From the NCBI RefSeq assembly GCF_001757105.1, contig NZ_MDHN01000041.1:1-64000 (forward strand): a stretch of DNA of 64,000 nt, read 5' to 3'. The position numbers and the translations under genes are program-made. The notes under the pieces are model-generated. The model was given only the letters and a program-made list of their open reading frames with translations, ran no database searches and was not told where the DNA came from. This DNA is from Alteromonas confluentis. Lineage in GTDB: Bacteria; Pseudomonadota; Gammaproteobacteria; Enterobacterales; Alteromonadaceae. Shown here one piece after another: positions 27,530 through 36,485 of the stretch (its first letter is position 1; every line of letters starts with the position of its first letter).

Positions 27530-29260
27530 TTACATTTTTTCGAGAGTTTCAATACCCAGCAGGCTCAGGCCCTGCTCCAGGGTTTTCGCAACCAATGCAG
27601 CTAACTCAAGTCTGCTATCACGTACGTCTTCTTCGATGCCGTCTTTGAGGATTGGACAAGCTTCGTAGAAGCTCATAAACGCACTTGCTACGTCGTACAG
27701 GTAAGTACACAGCACGTGCGGTGTAGCTTCACGAGAAACTACGCCAACCACTTCTTCAAATTGCAGCAGCAAGACCGCCAGGGCGTGCTCCTGTTTCTCG
27801 GTGAAGCGCATTGCACCGGTTAAGTCCTTTGGAGAAATACCTGACTTACGGAAGATACTCTGCACACGAGTGTAAGCGTATTGCAGATAAGGCGCCGTGT
27901 TACCTTCAAAGCTCAGCATGGTGTCCCAGTTGAACACGTAGTCGGTCGTCCGGTTTTTGCTCAGATCAGCGTATTTAACAGCACCAATACCGACTTTGTC
28001 AGCCACTTCTTTCAGTTCCGCTTCAGACAAATCAGTATCGCGCTCAGAAATTAACTTACCGGCACGCTCAACCGCTTCATCCAACAGTTCCACCAGCTTA
28101 ACAGTACCGCCAGTACGGGTCTTGAACGGCTTACCGTCGCTGCCCAGCATCATACCGAATGGGCAATGCTCGTAGGTTTGCTCGTCGCTGATAAAACCTG
28201 CTCTACGGGCCACAATTTCAGTCTGCTTGAAGTGCAGCGCCTGACGGGCGTCAGTCAGAATGAGTGTACGGTCTGCATGCAGTTTGCCGCAACGGTAGCG
28301 GATAGCCGCCAGATCGGTAGTGGAATACAGATAACCGCCACCGGATTTCTGCACGATGTACACCGCTGGCTTGCCTTCTTTGTCAGCAAGCTCAGACAGA
28401 AACGCAACCTGTGCGCCCTGATCTTCTACTACGATGCCTTTTTCTTTCAGGTCAGCAACCACGTTTGCCAGATCGTCGTTGTAAGCCGACTCACCCATGA
28501 TGTCTTCGCGGGTCAGGCTCACATTCAACTTATCGTAAACTTCTTCACTGTGCTTAATCGAAATATCGATAAACTGATCCCACAGCTTGAGGCATTGCTC
28601 ATCACCGCTCTGCAAGCGCACCACGTATTCACGGGCACGGTCGGCAAAACCTTCTTCTTCGTCAAAGCGCACTTTTGCTTCACGGTAAAAGTCTTCCAAA
28701 TCAGACAGCGCGGTTTCCGCCATCTGGTTTTCCAGTTTGTCAGACAGGTGCGCCAGCAACATACCGAACTGTGTTCCCCAGTCGCCCATGTGGTTCTGAC
28801 GAATCACTTTGTGGCCCAGGAATTCCAGTACTTTCACTACGGCATCGCCGATAATGGTGGTGCGCAGGTGACCCACGTGCATTTCTTTGGCGAGGTTTGG
28901 CGAAGAGTAATCCACTACGATGGTCTGTTCTGCGTCTTTCGCAACACCCATACGCGGGTCGTTCAATGCCTGTTCGCACTGGTTTGCCAGCCAGGCATCG
29001 CTCAGGTGAACGTTAATAAAACCCGGCCCCGCCACTTCCAGCTTGCTGGCAACAGCATCCAGATTCACCAGCTCAACGATTTTCTCTGCGATATCGCGGG
29101 GCTTCTGACGTAACTGTTTAGCCAGCGCCATGGCACCGTTGAACTGATACTCACCGAACTCAGGACGTGAACTGCGTGCCACTGGCACGGGTGCGTTTTC
29201 AGCACCTAATTTATCTAACGCTTCGGAGAAACGGCTGACAAGTAAAGCATGTATATTCAT
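27530..29260 (-). CDS. argS: Arginyl-tRNA synthetase
   Basis: Charges tRNA-Arg. The 576 residues (E. coli 577) are a class I synthetase with the HIGH-type motif HVGH in SSPNLAKEMHVGHLRTTIIGD. An N-terminal Add-1 domain comes before it, and the C-terminal DALR anticodon-binding domain (about 455-576) ends in LLGIETLEKM. It starts 23 bp after prfC and is probably read from the same transcript. Confidence 0.98.
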   Translation of the reverse strand: MNIHALLVSRFSEALDKLGAENAPVPVARSSRPEFGEYQFNGAMALAKQLRQKPRDIAEKIVELVNLDAVASKLEVAGPGFINVHLSDAWLANQCEQALNDPRMGVAKDAEQTIVVDYSSPNLAKEMHVGHLRTTIIGDAVVKVLEFLGHKVIRQNHMGDWGTQFGMLLAHLSDKLENQMAETALSDLEDFYREAKVRFDEEEGFADRAREYVVRLQSGDEQCLKLWDQFIDISIKHSEEVYDKLNVSLTREDIMGESAYNDDLANVVADLKEKGIVVEDQGAQVAFLSELADKEGKPAVYIVQKSGGGYLYSTTDLAAIRYRCGKLHADRTLILTDARQALHFKQTEIVARRAGFISDEQTYEHCPFGMMLGSDGKPFKTRTGGTVKLVELLDEAVERAGKLISERDTDLSEAELKEVADKVGIGAVKYADLSKNRTTDYVFNWDTMLSFEGNTAPYLQYAYTRVQSIFRKSGISPKDLTGAMRFTEKQEHALAVLLLQFEEVVGVVSREATPHVLCTYLYDVASAFMSFYEACPILKDGIEEDVRDSRLELAALVAKTLEQGLSLLGIETLEKM

Positions 29261-29283
29261 AGTTCTCGATCTTTTGTCCGGTC

Positions 29284-30873
29284 TTAGTGTTCGCGGGTTT
29301 CTTTAAATTCAATATCAGGGTAACGCTCTTTCGCCAGCTGCAAGTTAACCATGGTTGGCGCAATGTACGCCAGGTTATCGCCGCCATCCAGCGCCAGGTT
29401 CACATCCGCTTTACGTCGGAATTCATCCAGCTTCTTCGCGTCATTGCTGTAAACCCAACGTGCGGTGCTTACATTAACGTGCTCGTATATCGCATCCACG
29501 TTGTATTCCGCCTTCAAACGAGCCACAACAACGTCAAACTGTAGCACACCCACCGCACCTACAATCAGGTCGTTGTTGATGAGCGGACGGAATACCTGCA
29601 CAGCCCCTTCTTCAGAAAGCTGAATAAGGCCTTTCAGCAGTTGCTTTTGCTTCAACGGATCTTTCAGGCGAATACGCTTAAACAGTTCAGGCGCAAAGTT
29701 AGGAATACCGGTAAATCGGAAGTTCTCGCCCGAAGTGAAGGTGTCACCAATGCGAATAGTACCGTGGTTATGCAAACCAATAATGTCACCGGCGTAAGCT
29801 TCTTCCAGCAATTCACGGTCACCGGCAAGGAACGTCAGCGCGTCAGAAATGCGCACGTCTTTATTAATACGGGAATGGCGCATCTTCATGCCCTTCTCGT
29901 ATTTACCCGACACGATACGGCAGAATGCGATACGGTCTCGGTGTTTTGGGTCCATGTTGGCCTGAATTTTAAATACAAAGCCACTGAACTGTTCAGCATC
30001 GGATTCAATTTTGCCGTCTTCGGTCTGACGACCCTGAGGCGCTGGCGCCCACTCCACCAAACCATCCAGCATGTGATCAACACCGAAGTTACCCAGTGCG
30101 GTACCGAAAAAGACCGGCGTGAGCTCACCTTCCAGAAACAGCTCCTGATCGAACTCGTTTGACGCGCCCTGCACCAGCTCTAGTTCGTCTCTTAACGTTT
30201 CAAGCAAGCCGCTACCGATTGCCGCTTCCAGTTCAGGGTTGTCCAGCCCCTTAACAATGCGGACATCCTGAATCATGTGGCCAAGACCGGATTTATACAA
30301 AATGACTTCATCACGGTGCAGGTGATAAACACCTTTGAATTCTTTACCACAGCCAATAGGCCAGGTTACCGGCGCGCACAGGATTTTAAGCTCAGTTTCG
30401 ACTTCATCCAGCAATTCGAGCGGATCGCGAATATCACGGTCGAGCTTGTTCATGAAGGTGATAATGGGCGTGTCACGCAGACGCGTAACTTCCATCAGCT
30501 TACGAGTGCGATCCTCAACACCTTTCGCCGCATCGATTACCATCAAGCAGGAATCCACTGCGGTGAGCGTTCGATAAGTGTCTTCAGAAAAATCTTCGTG
30601 TCCCGGTGTATCCAGCAGGTTTACCAGGTTTTCGCGATACGGAAACTGCATTACCGAGGTGGTAACCGAGATCCCCCGCTCCTTCTCCATTTCCATCCAG
30701 TCTGACTTGGCGTGCTGACCAGATTTTTTACCTTTTACGGTACCGGCTTTTTGCAACGCTTGTCCGAACAAAAGGACCTTTTCGGTAATGGTGGTTTTAC
30801 CCGCATCCGGGTGAGATATGATTGCGAACGTACGTCGCTTATTGATTTCATTAAGAAAATTGGCTTCAGCCAT
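29284..30873 (-). CDS. prfC: Peptide chain release factor 3
   Basis: A 529-residue GTPase (same length as E. coli RF3) that recycles RF1/RF2 from the ribosome. G motifs: [17 protein letters not shown] and NKLDRD. ATG 30873 gives [18 protein letters not shown]; the frame extends upstream without a family match. The first dozen codons differ from a second, displaced prfC start (MSNLTSEISKRRTFAI) 3.3 kb upstream. The present N-terminus and promoter were therefore probably supplied by an integrated element, as SXT/R391 does to prfC. Confidence 0.97.
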   Translation of the reverse strand: MAEANFLNEINKRRTFAIISHPDAGKTTITEKVLLFGQALQKAGTVKGKKSGQHAKSDWMEMEKERGISVTTSVMQFPYRENLVNLLDTPGHEDFSEDTYRTLTAVDSCLMVIDAAKGVEDRTRKLMEVTRLRDTPIITFMNKLDRDIRDPLELLDEVETELKILCAPVTWPIGCGKEFKGVYHLHRDEVILYKSGLGHMIQDVRIVKGLDNPELEAAIGSGLLETLRDELELVQGASNEFDQELFLEGELTPVFFGTALGNFGVDHMLDGLVEWAPAPQGRQTEDGKIESDAEQFSGFVFKIQANMDPKHRDRIAFCRIVSGKYEKGMKMRHSRINKDVRISDALTFLAGDRELLEEAYAGDIIGLHNHGTIRIGDTFTSGENFRFTGIPNFAPELFKRIRLKDPLKQKQLLKGLIQLSEEGAVQVFRPLINNDLIVGAVGVLQFDVVVARLKAEYNVDAIYEHVNVSTARWVYSNDAKKLDEFRRKADVNLALDGGDNLAYIAPTMVNLQLAKERYPDIEFKETREH

Positions 30874-30890
30874 GTATCTAAATTCCCATT

Positions 30891-30910
30891 TTGTACAACT
30901 ATTTGTACAA
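30891..30910 (-). promoter_or_regulatory. Tandem TTGTACAA palindromes before prfC
   Basis: Two identical 8-bp palindromes TTGTACAA (30891-30898 and 30903-30910) lie 18-37 bp upstream of the prfC ATG, in the island-derived leader. They could be an operator or recombinase arm site. Confidence 0.35.
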
Positions 30911-31035
30911 ATAAATAAAGTTAACTCTAAGCCCTGATCTTCAAGCAGATTGCCACGGCCTATAGCCAGCAAAACCTCCCATCAAAGCATTAAAAATTTG
31001 AGCGCTATTCTAGCAAAATCACCAAGTACTATAAA

Positions 31036-31950
31036 TCAAACTCGCAGTACTTCTTTTAGCTTGTCTAACGCCAGCTTATGTTTGTCATCTGGCATTTTGG
31101 CCAGATTAATCTGTTTCCACTTAATGGCCGGAAGTTCACTTACAGCATCAAGCTCGAGTAACGTCCAATCCGGCTCACGGTTTTTAAATGATAGTAAAAA
31201 GCCTTTCTCACTATCGGTTAGCCCTTGGTGAATAAGCTCTACCAAACGCTTTCTCATGGCCACCAGCTCTTCAAGCGGTACCTCCGTCTCGGCCATATTT
31301 GCAAATTCACCTGCATAAACGGCTGATATATCTTTAAATTGCGGCCTTAACAATTCGGCCATTGGCCGATTGTGACTTGAGAGATAGATAATTAATGCTT
31401 TTCGTATTTCGTCATTTAGGCCTTCATTTTCTAAGAGCCACTTCACATCAAATAAGTCTCTTGGGTGCTGCCTGTCTAATGCCGCGCATATTTTGCCAGC
31501 ATATAAATCCGCCAAAGCGACGACAGGTACTTCTGCATAACCAAATTCATCTTCTACGGCGGCACATACTTCCATCATATGTGGCTCATAAACCGTGCCA
31601 CGTAGCACGGGTGAGAGTTCTACCTTAATCTGCACTCCATTACGACCAACAACTAGTCTCAGCGCATCATGCTTTGACTTATAAGCTTCTGTCAGCTCGA
31701 CATCTTTAAACGCAGCCTTTAGGTCTGCGCTAATGGCATCGAGTGCACCGCAGATTTCCTTTAATGCCTCATCACGGCCTTTCATCGGTAGATAAACCAA
31801 ATCAATATCAACCGACAAGCGCGGAAACTCTCTAACAAAGAGATTAATCGCCGTACCACCTTTAAGCGCAAAGCATTCTTGCTTGGCAACAAAGGGCAAA
31901 ACCTGCATCAGTAACTGCACTTGCCTGTAATAAATATTGTTTCTATCCAT
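31036..31950 (-). CDS. abiEii: AbiEii/MosT-type nucleotidyltransferase toxin
   Basis: A 304-residue toxin of a type IV toxin-antitoxin system. The nucleotidyltransferase fold is marked by KGGTAINLF (about 30-38) and the metal-binding SVDIDLVY (about 46-53), with the later conserved VALADLYAGKICAALDRQHPRDLFD block. In characterised systems such enzymes modify tRNA 3' ends and protect against phage or stabilise mobile elements. Its stop lies 162 bp before the prfC ATG. The antitoxin stop is 2 bp upstream, so the pair is cotranscribed. MosT of SXT belongs to the same family. Confidence 0.9.
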   Translation of the reverse strand: MDRNNIYYRQVQLLMQVLPFVAKQECFALKGGTAINLFVREFPRLSVDIDLVYLPMKGRDEALKEICGALDAISADLKAAFKDVELTEAYKSKHDALRLVVGRNGVQIKVELSPVLRGTVYEPHMMEVCAAVEDEFGYAEVPVVALADLYAGKICAALDRQHPRDLFDVKWLLENEGLNDEIRKALIIYLSSHNRPMAELLRPQFKDISAVYAGEFANMAETEVPLEELVAMRKRLVELIHQGLTDSEKGFLLSFKNREPDWTLLELDAVSELPAIKWKQINLAKMPDDKHKLALDKLKEVLRV

Positions 31951-31952
31951 TA

Positions 31953-32792
31953 CTAACTTGCGCTTTCCCTCGCCATATGTGACGGCACAGTGATTAAATA
32001 ATCTGTATCCAGCTTTCCGTTTTTGGCTACAACACGCTTACCTGAGCCTAGGTCATAGTCCTTGACGTTTAGCTTGCTAAACCAAGGATAGGATTGGCGT
32101 TTAGCCAACCAAAAAAACAAGCGTTTAGCCTTTACGCTTTTGCATGCGATTAAAAGCGTATCAAGCTTTCTGGGTGACAAATTCACTAGACCTTGCATAA
32201 GTTCATCTGCGTGCTCAAATGACACGTTATCCGGTAAGTCCGTCAATACTTCCATTATGGCTTTCTCTGGGCATGAAAAATACACAGATGGCAATTTCGC
32301 TTCCCACTCATACTCTTTAATAAAAGCTTTATCCTTAGACAAGCTTTCAGGCCATAGTTTACTTGTACCATGCCCTTTAAACTCAACGGGCAACGATAGT
32401 CGCGCCATCCATGTCGGCAACTTTCCCGCCGCATATAAGTGGATGTGTGGCGTATTCCCCAATGATAAATACTGTGACAAACCCGATAAGGAGAGAGCAG
32501 ACAAACCACCGACCACCACAGGCGGTAGTTGTTCGCCCTCTCGTCTTTCCATACGCTGCATAGAAGCTACTGCGCCCTCCCAACTCACAGAGCGTGAATA
32601 CTGGCTATAAACACCTGTAGCTAATAGCAATAACGTGTCAGTTTTGACCGCATTATCCAGTGAATGAGCACTCAAGCCCTGCTCCGCCAACCACTTTTTG
32701 GTAGCCAGCATGCCATAGGGCAAAAGCGTCTTAAGTGACTGTTTATAAGCACCTTTCGCTAAGTTTTCCTGTAAAGTAGTGCCCTTATCCAA
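31953..32792 (-). CDS. abiEi: AbiEi/MosA-type antitoxin and repressor
   Basis: About 279 residues. The N-terminal winged-helix region (about 10-60: LPYGMLATKKWLAEQGLSAHSLDNAVKTDTLLLLATGVYS) fits the AbiEi antitoxin DNA-binding domain. The C-terminal part is the DUF-type domain that counteracts the toxin. Both possible starts are TTG. TTG 32792 was chosen because AAAGG lies 9 nt upstream, whereas TTG 32798 leaves only 3 nt. AbiEi proteins repress their own operon by binding inverted repeats upstream, and two suitable palindromes lie at 32828-32926. Confidence 0.87.
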   Translation of the reverse strand: MDKGTTLQENLAKGAYKQSLKTLLPYGMLATKKWLAEQGLSAHSLDNAVKTDTLLLLATGVYSQYSRSVSWEGAVASMQRMERREGEQLPPVVVGGLSALSLSGLSQYLSLGNTPHIHLYAAGKLPTWMARLSLPVEFKGHGTSKLWPESLSKDKAFIKEYEWEAKLPSVYFSCPEKAIMEVLTDLPDNVSFEHADELMQGLVNLSPRKLDTLLIACKSVKAKRLFFWLAKRQSYPWFSKLNVKDYDLGSGKRVVAKNGKLDTDYLITVPSHMARESAS

Positions 32793-32827
32793 GCGCAAAA
32801 ACCTTTCTATAGTTTATCATTTGCCAA

Positions 32828-32926
32828 TTTTGCGGCGAATAGCGCCGTGAAATCTAATTTATATAAACTAACATATTAAGAACCAGTTTACCACCTCTAA
32901 GTTTTACGGCGCTTAGCGCCGCAAAT
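32828..32926. promoter_or_regulatory. Paired palindromes upstream of abiEi, candidate autorepressor operators
   Basis: CGGCGAATAGCGCCG (within 32833-32847) and CGGCGCTTAGCGCCG (32907-32921) are palindromes flanked by TTTT and AAA. The two copies are in inverted orientation, about 74 bp apart, with an AT-rich promoter-like stretch (TATATAAATT on the minus strand) between them. Confidence 0.5.
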
Positions 32927-33005
32927 AACAGAATTTTTAAACCGATATGGTTTAAAAGAAAGGCGCTATCGGTATTAACAATACCAATAGCCAACATTAT
33001 ATAAA

Positions 33006-33090
33006 CTTTTGGGGCTCAGCTTGACGACAGCGGAGGCAAGACAAGCGAAGCATAAACGATTTAGGCCGCAAGGCCACTGAGCCCCAAAAG
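33006..33090. repeat. 85-bp element with 14-bp perfect terminal inverted repeats
   Basis: CTTTTGGGGCTCAG (33006-33019) and its exact complement (33077-33090) bracket 57 bp containing AGGCCGCAAGGCC. There is no coding capacity. It may be a miniature inverted-repeat element or a structured RNA. It lacks the GTTRRRY core expected of an integron attC site. Confidence 0.5.
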
Positions 33091-33139
33091 CGCGCCGGAA
33101 TTTGAGCCCTCACCTTTTGGCAAGGGTTCAAGCTGTAGC

Positions 33140-33560
33140 TTAATGATTCCAGAAAATATACACTTCCTGATAGCCTGTTTCGATGGTGGATACATCACCG
33201 CCAAGCTCCATATCGCGCCCCATTTTTTCATAGTCGATATAAAAGGCTAAATGCTCAGGGATCTGTGTGGTTTCCTCAGTTAGCTCTTCGGCATAATCCG
33301 CTAGCGAGGCATAACAACCACAATAATTTTCTTCGATGGCTTTTTTTTGCATTTTCGATGCTACCGCCAAAGTGTGATAGTAAATCGCCTGCAATCTCCC
33401 CGTGCTCCTCAATAAAACATGCGACTTCATGCGCACGTTGAATGCCTTCATACTCAGACGCTGAATACGTAATCGTGAATAGCATATTCTTCTGCATCCT
33501 GTTCGGGGCTATTGGCTAGAGCGTGTTGATATTTGCGGTATAAAAAGCAAACAGCCATTG
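33140..33560 (-). pseudogene. ardA: Broken antirestriction protein ArdA
   Basis: Three reading frames together spell the middle and C-terminal parts of ArdA, the DNA-mimic inhibitor of type I restriction. They are SPEQDAEEYAIHDY (about 33470-33520), then SEYEGIQRAHEVACFIEEHG to ENAKK, then AIEENYCGCYASLADYAEEL to TGYQEVYIFWNH. The first shift is near 33465-33472. The second is an 8-A run (minus strand) at 33341-33348, where 7 A would restore the frame. The N-terminal domain is also missing, with only unrelated sequence before about 33530. The stop is at 33140. ArdA is typical cargo of conjugative elements. Confidence 0.8.
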
Positions 33561-33718
33561 GGTCGGTTATAATGATTTCGCCAAAAAACAACATAACTTC
33601 CCCAAATGCCGAGACTCATGCTAACAGATGATAGCTGAAAGCTGCTATCAAGAATCATGTATTTAACAGGTCTAATTTACAATAAGCCTGAACATCGAAT
33701 GACCCACAATAGTTATTC

Positions 33719-34051
33719 ATTGATGGCAGTATCGTTAAAGCTCATCAGGACGGCACTAACATCAAGGCTCAGGCACAACAAGCCATTGGAAAAAGTCGCG
33801 GTGGAAAATCAACGAAAATACACTTGGCTGTTGACAGCGGTGGGTTACCTGTCTATTTCGAATTGCCGGGAGGTCAAGCTCATGATGTCAGTCATGGTCA
33901 ATCTTTGGTTGAGTCGTCACCTTATTCTGAAGTTGTCGTTGCCGACAAAGGCTACGGCAGTCAAGCTCTACGGGAGCTATTGAGCAGCCGTAATGCTAAA
34001 CATGTCATCCCCAGAAAAGGGAATAGTAAAACAGGAAATAGACCGACTTGA
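33719..34051 (+). pseudogene. IS5-family transposase fragment
   Basis: One frame reads IDGSIVKAHQDGTNIKAQAQ, then GGKSTKIHLAVDSGGLPVYFEL, GGQAHDVSHGQSL, VVVADKGYGSQALRELL and HVIPRKGNSK. These are the DDE-domain landmarks of IS5-group transposases: the D of DGS, the D of VVADKGY and the PRK block. An in-frame stop lies just before the start, and the last 60-80 residues, including the catalytic Glu region, are gone. No terminal inverted repeats were found. Confidence 0.85.
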
Positions 34052-34131
34052 GATGATGATAGGACAACTGAAGACGAATTATAACATTTTGTTTTTTATG
34101 TAAAAGATGTCTTTTCTTGTCTTAATTTGAC

Positions 34132-34206
34132 TTAGGTAACTTTATTCGGGTGCGTGATAATCGCAAACGTACGGCGTTTGCTGATTTCACTGGTTAGATT
34201 ACTCAT
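34132..34206 (-). pseudogene. prfC: Displaced 5' fragment of prfC
   Basis: ATG 34206 opens a 24-codon frame starting [20 protein letters not shown] and ending NKVT, then TAA. Residues 8-20 match RF3 residues 9-21 ([14 protein letters not shown]). The homology ends at CACCCG. This is the original start of prfC, cut off by the island and separated from the rest by 3.3 kb. The native prfC promoter probably lies in the 147 bp to its right, which hold no other recognisable feature. Confidence 0.85.
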
Positions 34207-34353
34207 GAATATTCTGATCTGTCACTGTGTGAGGGTGGACGCGGGCTCAGAACTTAGAAAGGGCGCCACCTGTAATTTCAAAAAATCGGCTCGCATGAAA
34301 CCAGAAATCACAGAAATTGCCGCCCTTTTTCCCTTCCCTGCGAACAATTCAGT

Positions 34354-35415
34354 TTATTCTGGAATCACCTTTTCTGCCCGCAGTCGTGCAAATAAGTCAA
34401 AGAAGGCGGCACGGGTTTCTTTATAATCGGTGAAACCGAAATCTCGTGATTTTGTCATATCATTCACGCATTCCTGCTCACGCCCCAAATCGGCATCGCT
34501 GTGCCACCAGGAAACCAGCTTAGTCACATCATCTTCAACCAAATCGTGTTTAGCCGCGATATCCTGCCACACCGATTCGCAACCTTTCATCTGTTGCTCC
34601 AGCGACTGTGGAGTTTCAGGGCAATCAGCCACATCCACATCAAAGAACGCCCCGATTTCCCGCCACATACGGCGCCAGCGAAAAGTGTCGCCATTTACTG
34701 TATTAAACGCCTGGTTTGCGGCACCCGGCATGGTCGCTGCCCATTCAATCTGGCGAGCAAGCAAATTAGCATCGGTCATGTCTGTCAGAGCATTCCACTG
34801 CGTTTTAGATCCTGGAAATACCATCGGCTTACCGGTTGCTTTACAAATAGAAGCGTAAACCGCCAGGGTCACGCCCATGTTCATAGCATTACCACGGGCA
34901 TAACCAATCACTGTGTGCGGTCTGTGTACATTCCAACTAAAATTGCCCCGCTCTGCTGCTTCGAACAACACATCTTCCAAAGCATAATAAAAATTGTCAC
35001 CCGGTACCCGAGGTTCACTTTCCCGGAACGGCGTTTCAATACGTCCACTTCCATAAGCATGAAAGGACCCAAGATACTGCTTCGTTCCGGTTACCAGTGA
35101 TGCATGTTTAAGTCTGTCGGTATTTAACGCGGCAAACAAATTACGCATCATGGTGGTATTCGCCTCGATGTTTTCTTTTTCAGACTCTCTTTTTACCCAC
35201 GTGCAGTAGAAAACGTGGGTAATGGGCAAACCAGACAGTGCTTCAGCCGTGGCTTTCGAATCCAACAAATCAGCGGCTACTGGAATAACACCGCTTTGTT
35301 CAGCCCCTTTTCGTGATAAGCCATAAACACTCCAACCATTTGCTGTTAACCAGGCTGCAAGGTTACCGCCCGTCAGGCCGGTTGCTCCCACCACTAATGC
35401 TGTACCTTTTTGCAT
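34354..35415 (-). CDS. SDR family oxidoreductase, VEP1/PRISE-like
   Basis: A 353-residue atypical (extended) SDR. The N-terminal cofactor motif is VVGATGLTGGNLAAWL, and the block TGTKQYLGSFHAYGSG and the NFYYALEDVLFEA segment (Tyr of YxxxE/K type) resemble progesterone 5-beta-reductase/iridoid-synthase-like enone reductases. It probably reduces small enones with NADPH; the natural substrate is unknown. A good GGAG site precedes the start. It is divergent from a LysR regulator 122 bp away. Confidence 0.85.
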   Translation of the reverse strand: MQKGTALVVGATGLTGGNLAAWLTANGWSVYGLSRKGAEQSGVIPVAADLLDSKATAEALSGLPITHVFYCTWVKRESEKENIEANTTMMRNLFAALNTDRLKHASLVTGTKQYLGSFHAYGSGRIETPFRESEPRVPGDNFYYALEDVLFEAAERGNFSWNVHRPHTVIGYARGNAMNMGVTLAVYASICKATGKPMVFPGSKTQWNALTDMTDANLLARQIEWAATMPGAANQAFNTVNGDTFRWRRMWREIGAFFDVDVADCPETPQSLEQQMKGCESVWQDIAAKHDLVEDDVTKLVSWWHSDADLGREQECVNDMTKSRDFGFTDYKETRAAFFDLFARLRAEKVIPE

Positions 35416-35537
35416 ATTGTTCTCCTGTCCAGTGAAACAAAGCCGTTATAATCGGCGTAGGATTCAAAGGGTAAAAGCAGTTTAATGTTGCTACAATCGC
35501 ATTATCTGCAAATCTTTATTGCGCAAAAAGCAACTTC

Positions 35538-36485
35538 ATGAATATCAACAATATAGATTTAAATGCTCTACGTGTTTTTGATCGCGTGGCTGCCACTGGC
35601 AGTTTTACAGCTGCCGCACGGCATTTTCGCTGTGCGGTTTCGTCTATTTCACGTCAAATCAGTGCTCTTGAAAGTTCCCTCGGTCAACCTTTGCTTTATC
35701 GTCACACACGAGCAGTGGCGTTAACGGAGGCAGGATGGCGTTACTATGAGGAGATACGCGGCATTCTGGAGCAGCTGGAACTTGCAACGGAAGCACTGGC
35801 AAATCCGGCTCCAGAACCTGCTGGGGTGTTGCGAATTAATGCTCCGGTAGCATTTGGCCAACGGCAGATAGTCCCTTTACTGAATCAGTTTCAGCGACAA
35901 TACCCGGGAATTACAGCAGAACTGCTATTAAGCGATCAGGTGGTCGACCCAATACGGGGCGGTCACGATATCACTTTTCGTGTTGGCGATTTGGCTGACT
36001 CTTCACTCATTAGCCGCCGATTGGCTAATATGAATTACGTAGTGGCAGCCTCCCCGGATTATGTCTCGCAGTGCGGAGAGCCTCTGTCACCAGAACAACT
36101 TGACCAACATAACTGTCTTATCTATCAGGGGGAACTCGGTCGTCAGCGCTGGTTTTTTCAGGCAAAAGCTGCAAATACATCAACGCCCATAGACGTAAAA
36201 GGCAACTTCTACAGTAATGATCCGGAAAGTTTGGTGAAAGCCGCGCTTTTGGGACAAGGGCTCGTGCTTTTCCCAACCTGGCTAATTTCTGAGGAACTGT
36301 GTGAAGGGTCTCTAATCCCATTGTTGCAGGACTGGCGCTCAGAGGTATCCGACGGCCAGAGAGCGCTTTATGTACTTACTCCCCAACGACGGCTTGGCGT
36401 ACCTAAAGTGAGCGCCTTTATAGATTTTATTTTTGAACAGGTAACACCGTTACCTAACTGGGATTGTTGGAAGAATCACGCTTAG
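35538..36485 (+). CDS. LysR-family transcriptional regulator
   Basis: A 315-residue LysR regulator with the N-terminal helix-turn-helix FDRVAATGSFTAAARHFRCAVSSISRQISALES, followed by an effector-binding domain. It is divergent from the SDR gene 34354-35415, its likely target. Its 3' end overlaps the convergent small acidic protein gene by 32 bp. Confidence 0.92.
   Translation: MNINNIDLNALRVFDRVAATGSFTAAARHFRCAVSSISRQISALESSLGQPLLYRHTRAVALTEAGWRYYEEIRGILEQLELATEALANPAPEPAGVLRINAPVAFGQRQIVPLLNQFQRQYPGITAELLLSDQVVDPIRGGHDITFRVGDLADSSLISRRLANMNYVVAASPDYVSQCGEPLSPEQLDQHNCLIYQGELGRQRWFFQAKAANTSTPIDVKGNFYSNDPESLVKAALLGQGLVLFPTWLISEELCEGSLIPLLQDWRSEVSDGQRALYVLTPQRRLGVPKVSAFIDFIFEQVTPLPNWDCWKNHA

Larger units (their letters stand above)
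30808..34152. mobile_element. Degraded genomic island integrated at the 5' end of prfC (SXT/R391-type site)
   Basis: The interval is bounded by two copies of the start of prfC. The functional gene contains CACCCG at 30813-30808 in CGTACGTT..CACCCGGATGC. A displaced fragment has the same CGTACGTT..CACCCG ending at 34147, then unrelated AATAAAGTTACC. Between them are an AbiE-type toxin-antitoxin pair, structured repeats, a broken ardA and an IS5-family fragment, and no core gene. SXT/R391 elements use exactly this prfC site and swap its first codons; SXT also carries the AbiE-related MosAT pair. No integrase or conjugation gene remains. Confidence 0.72.

Noticed and set aside
29641-30162. 173-residue plus-strand frame opposite prfC, and similar long antisense frames opposite lysS and argS
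   Set aside because: These are shadows of strongly coding minus-strand genes, with no domain, no ribosome binding site and no conserved composition.
33006-33090. Integron attC site
   Set aside because: The length and inverted ends fit loosely, but the GTTRRRY core and the L/R box spacing are missing and no integrase is near.
33657-33983. 108-residue plus-strand frame as a gene
   Set aside because: It is the wrong frame of the IS5-family transposase fragment; the in-frame reading gives recognisable DDE motifs.
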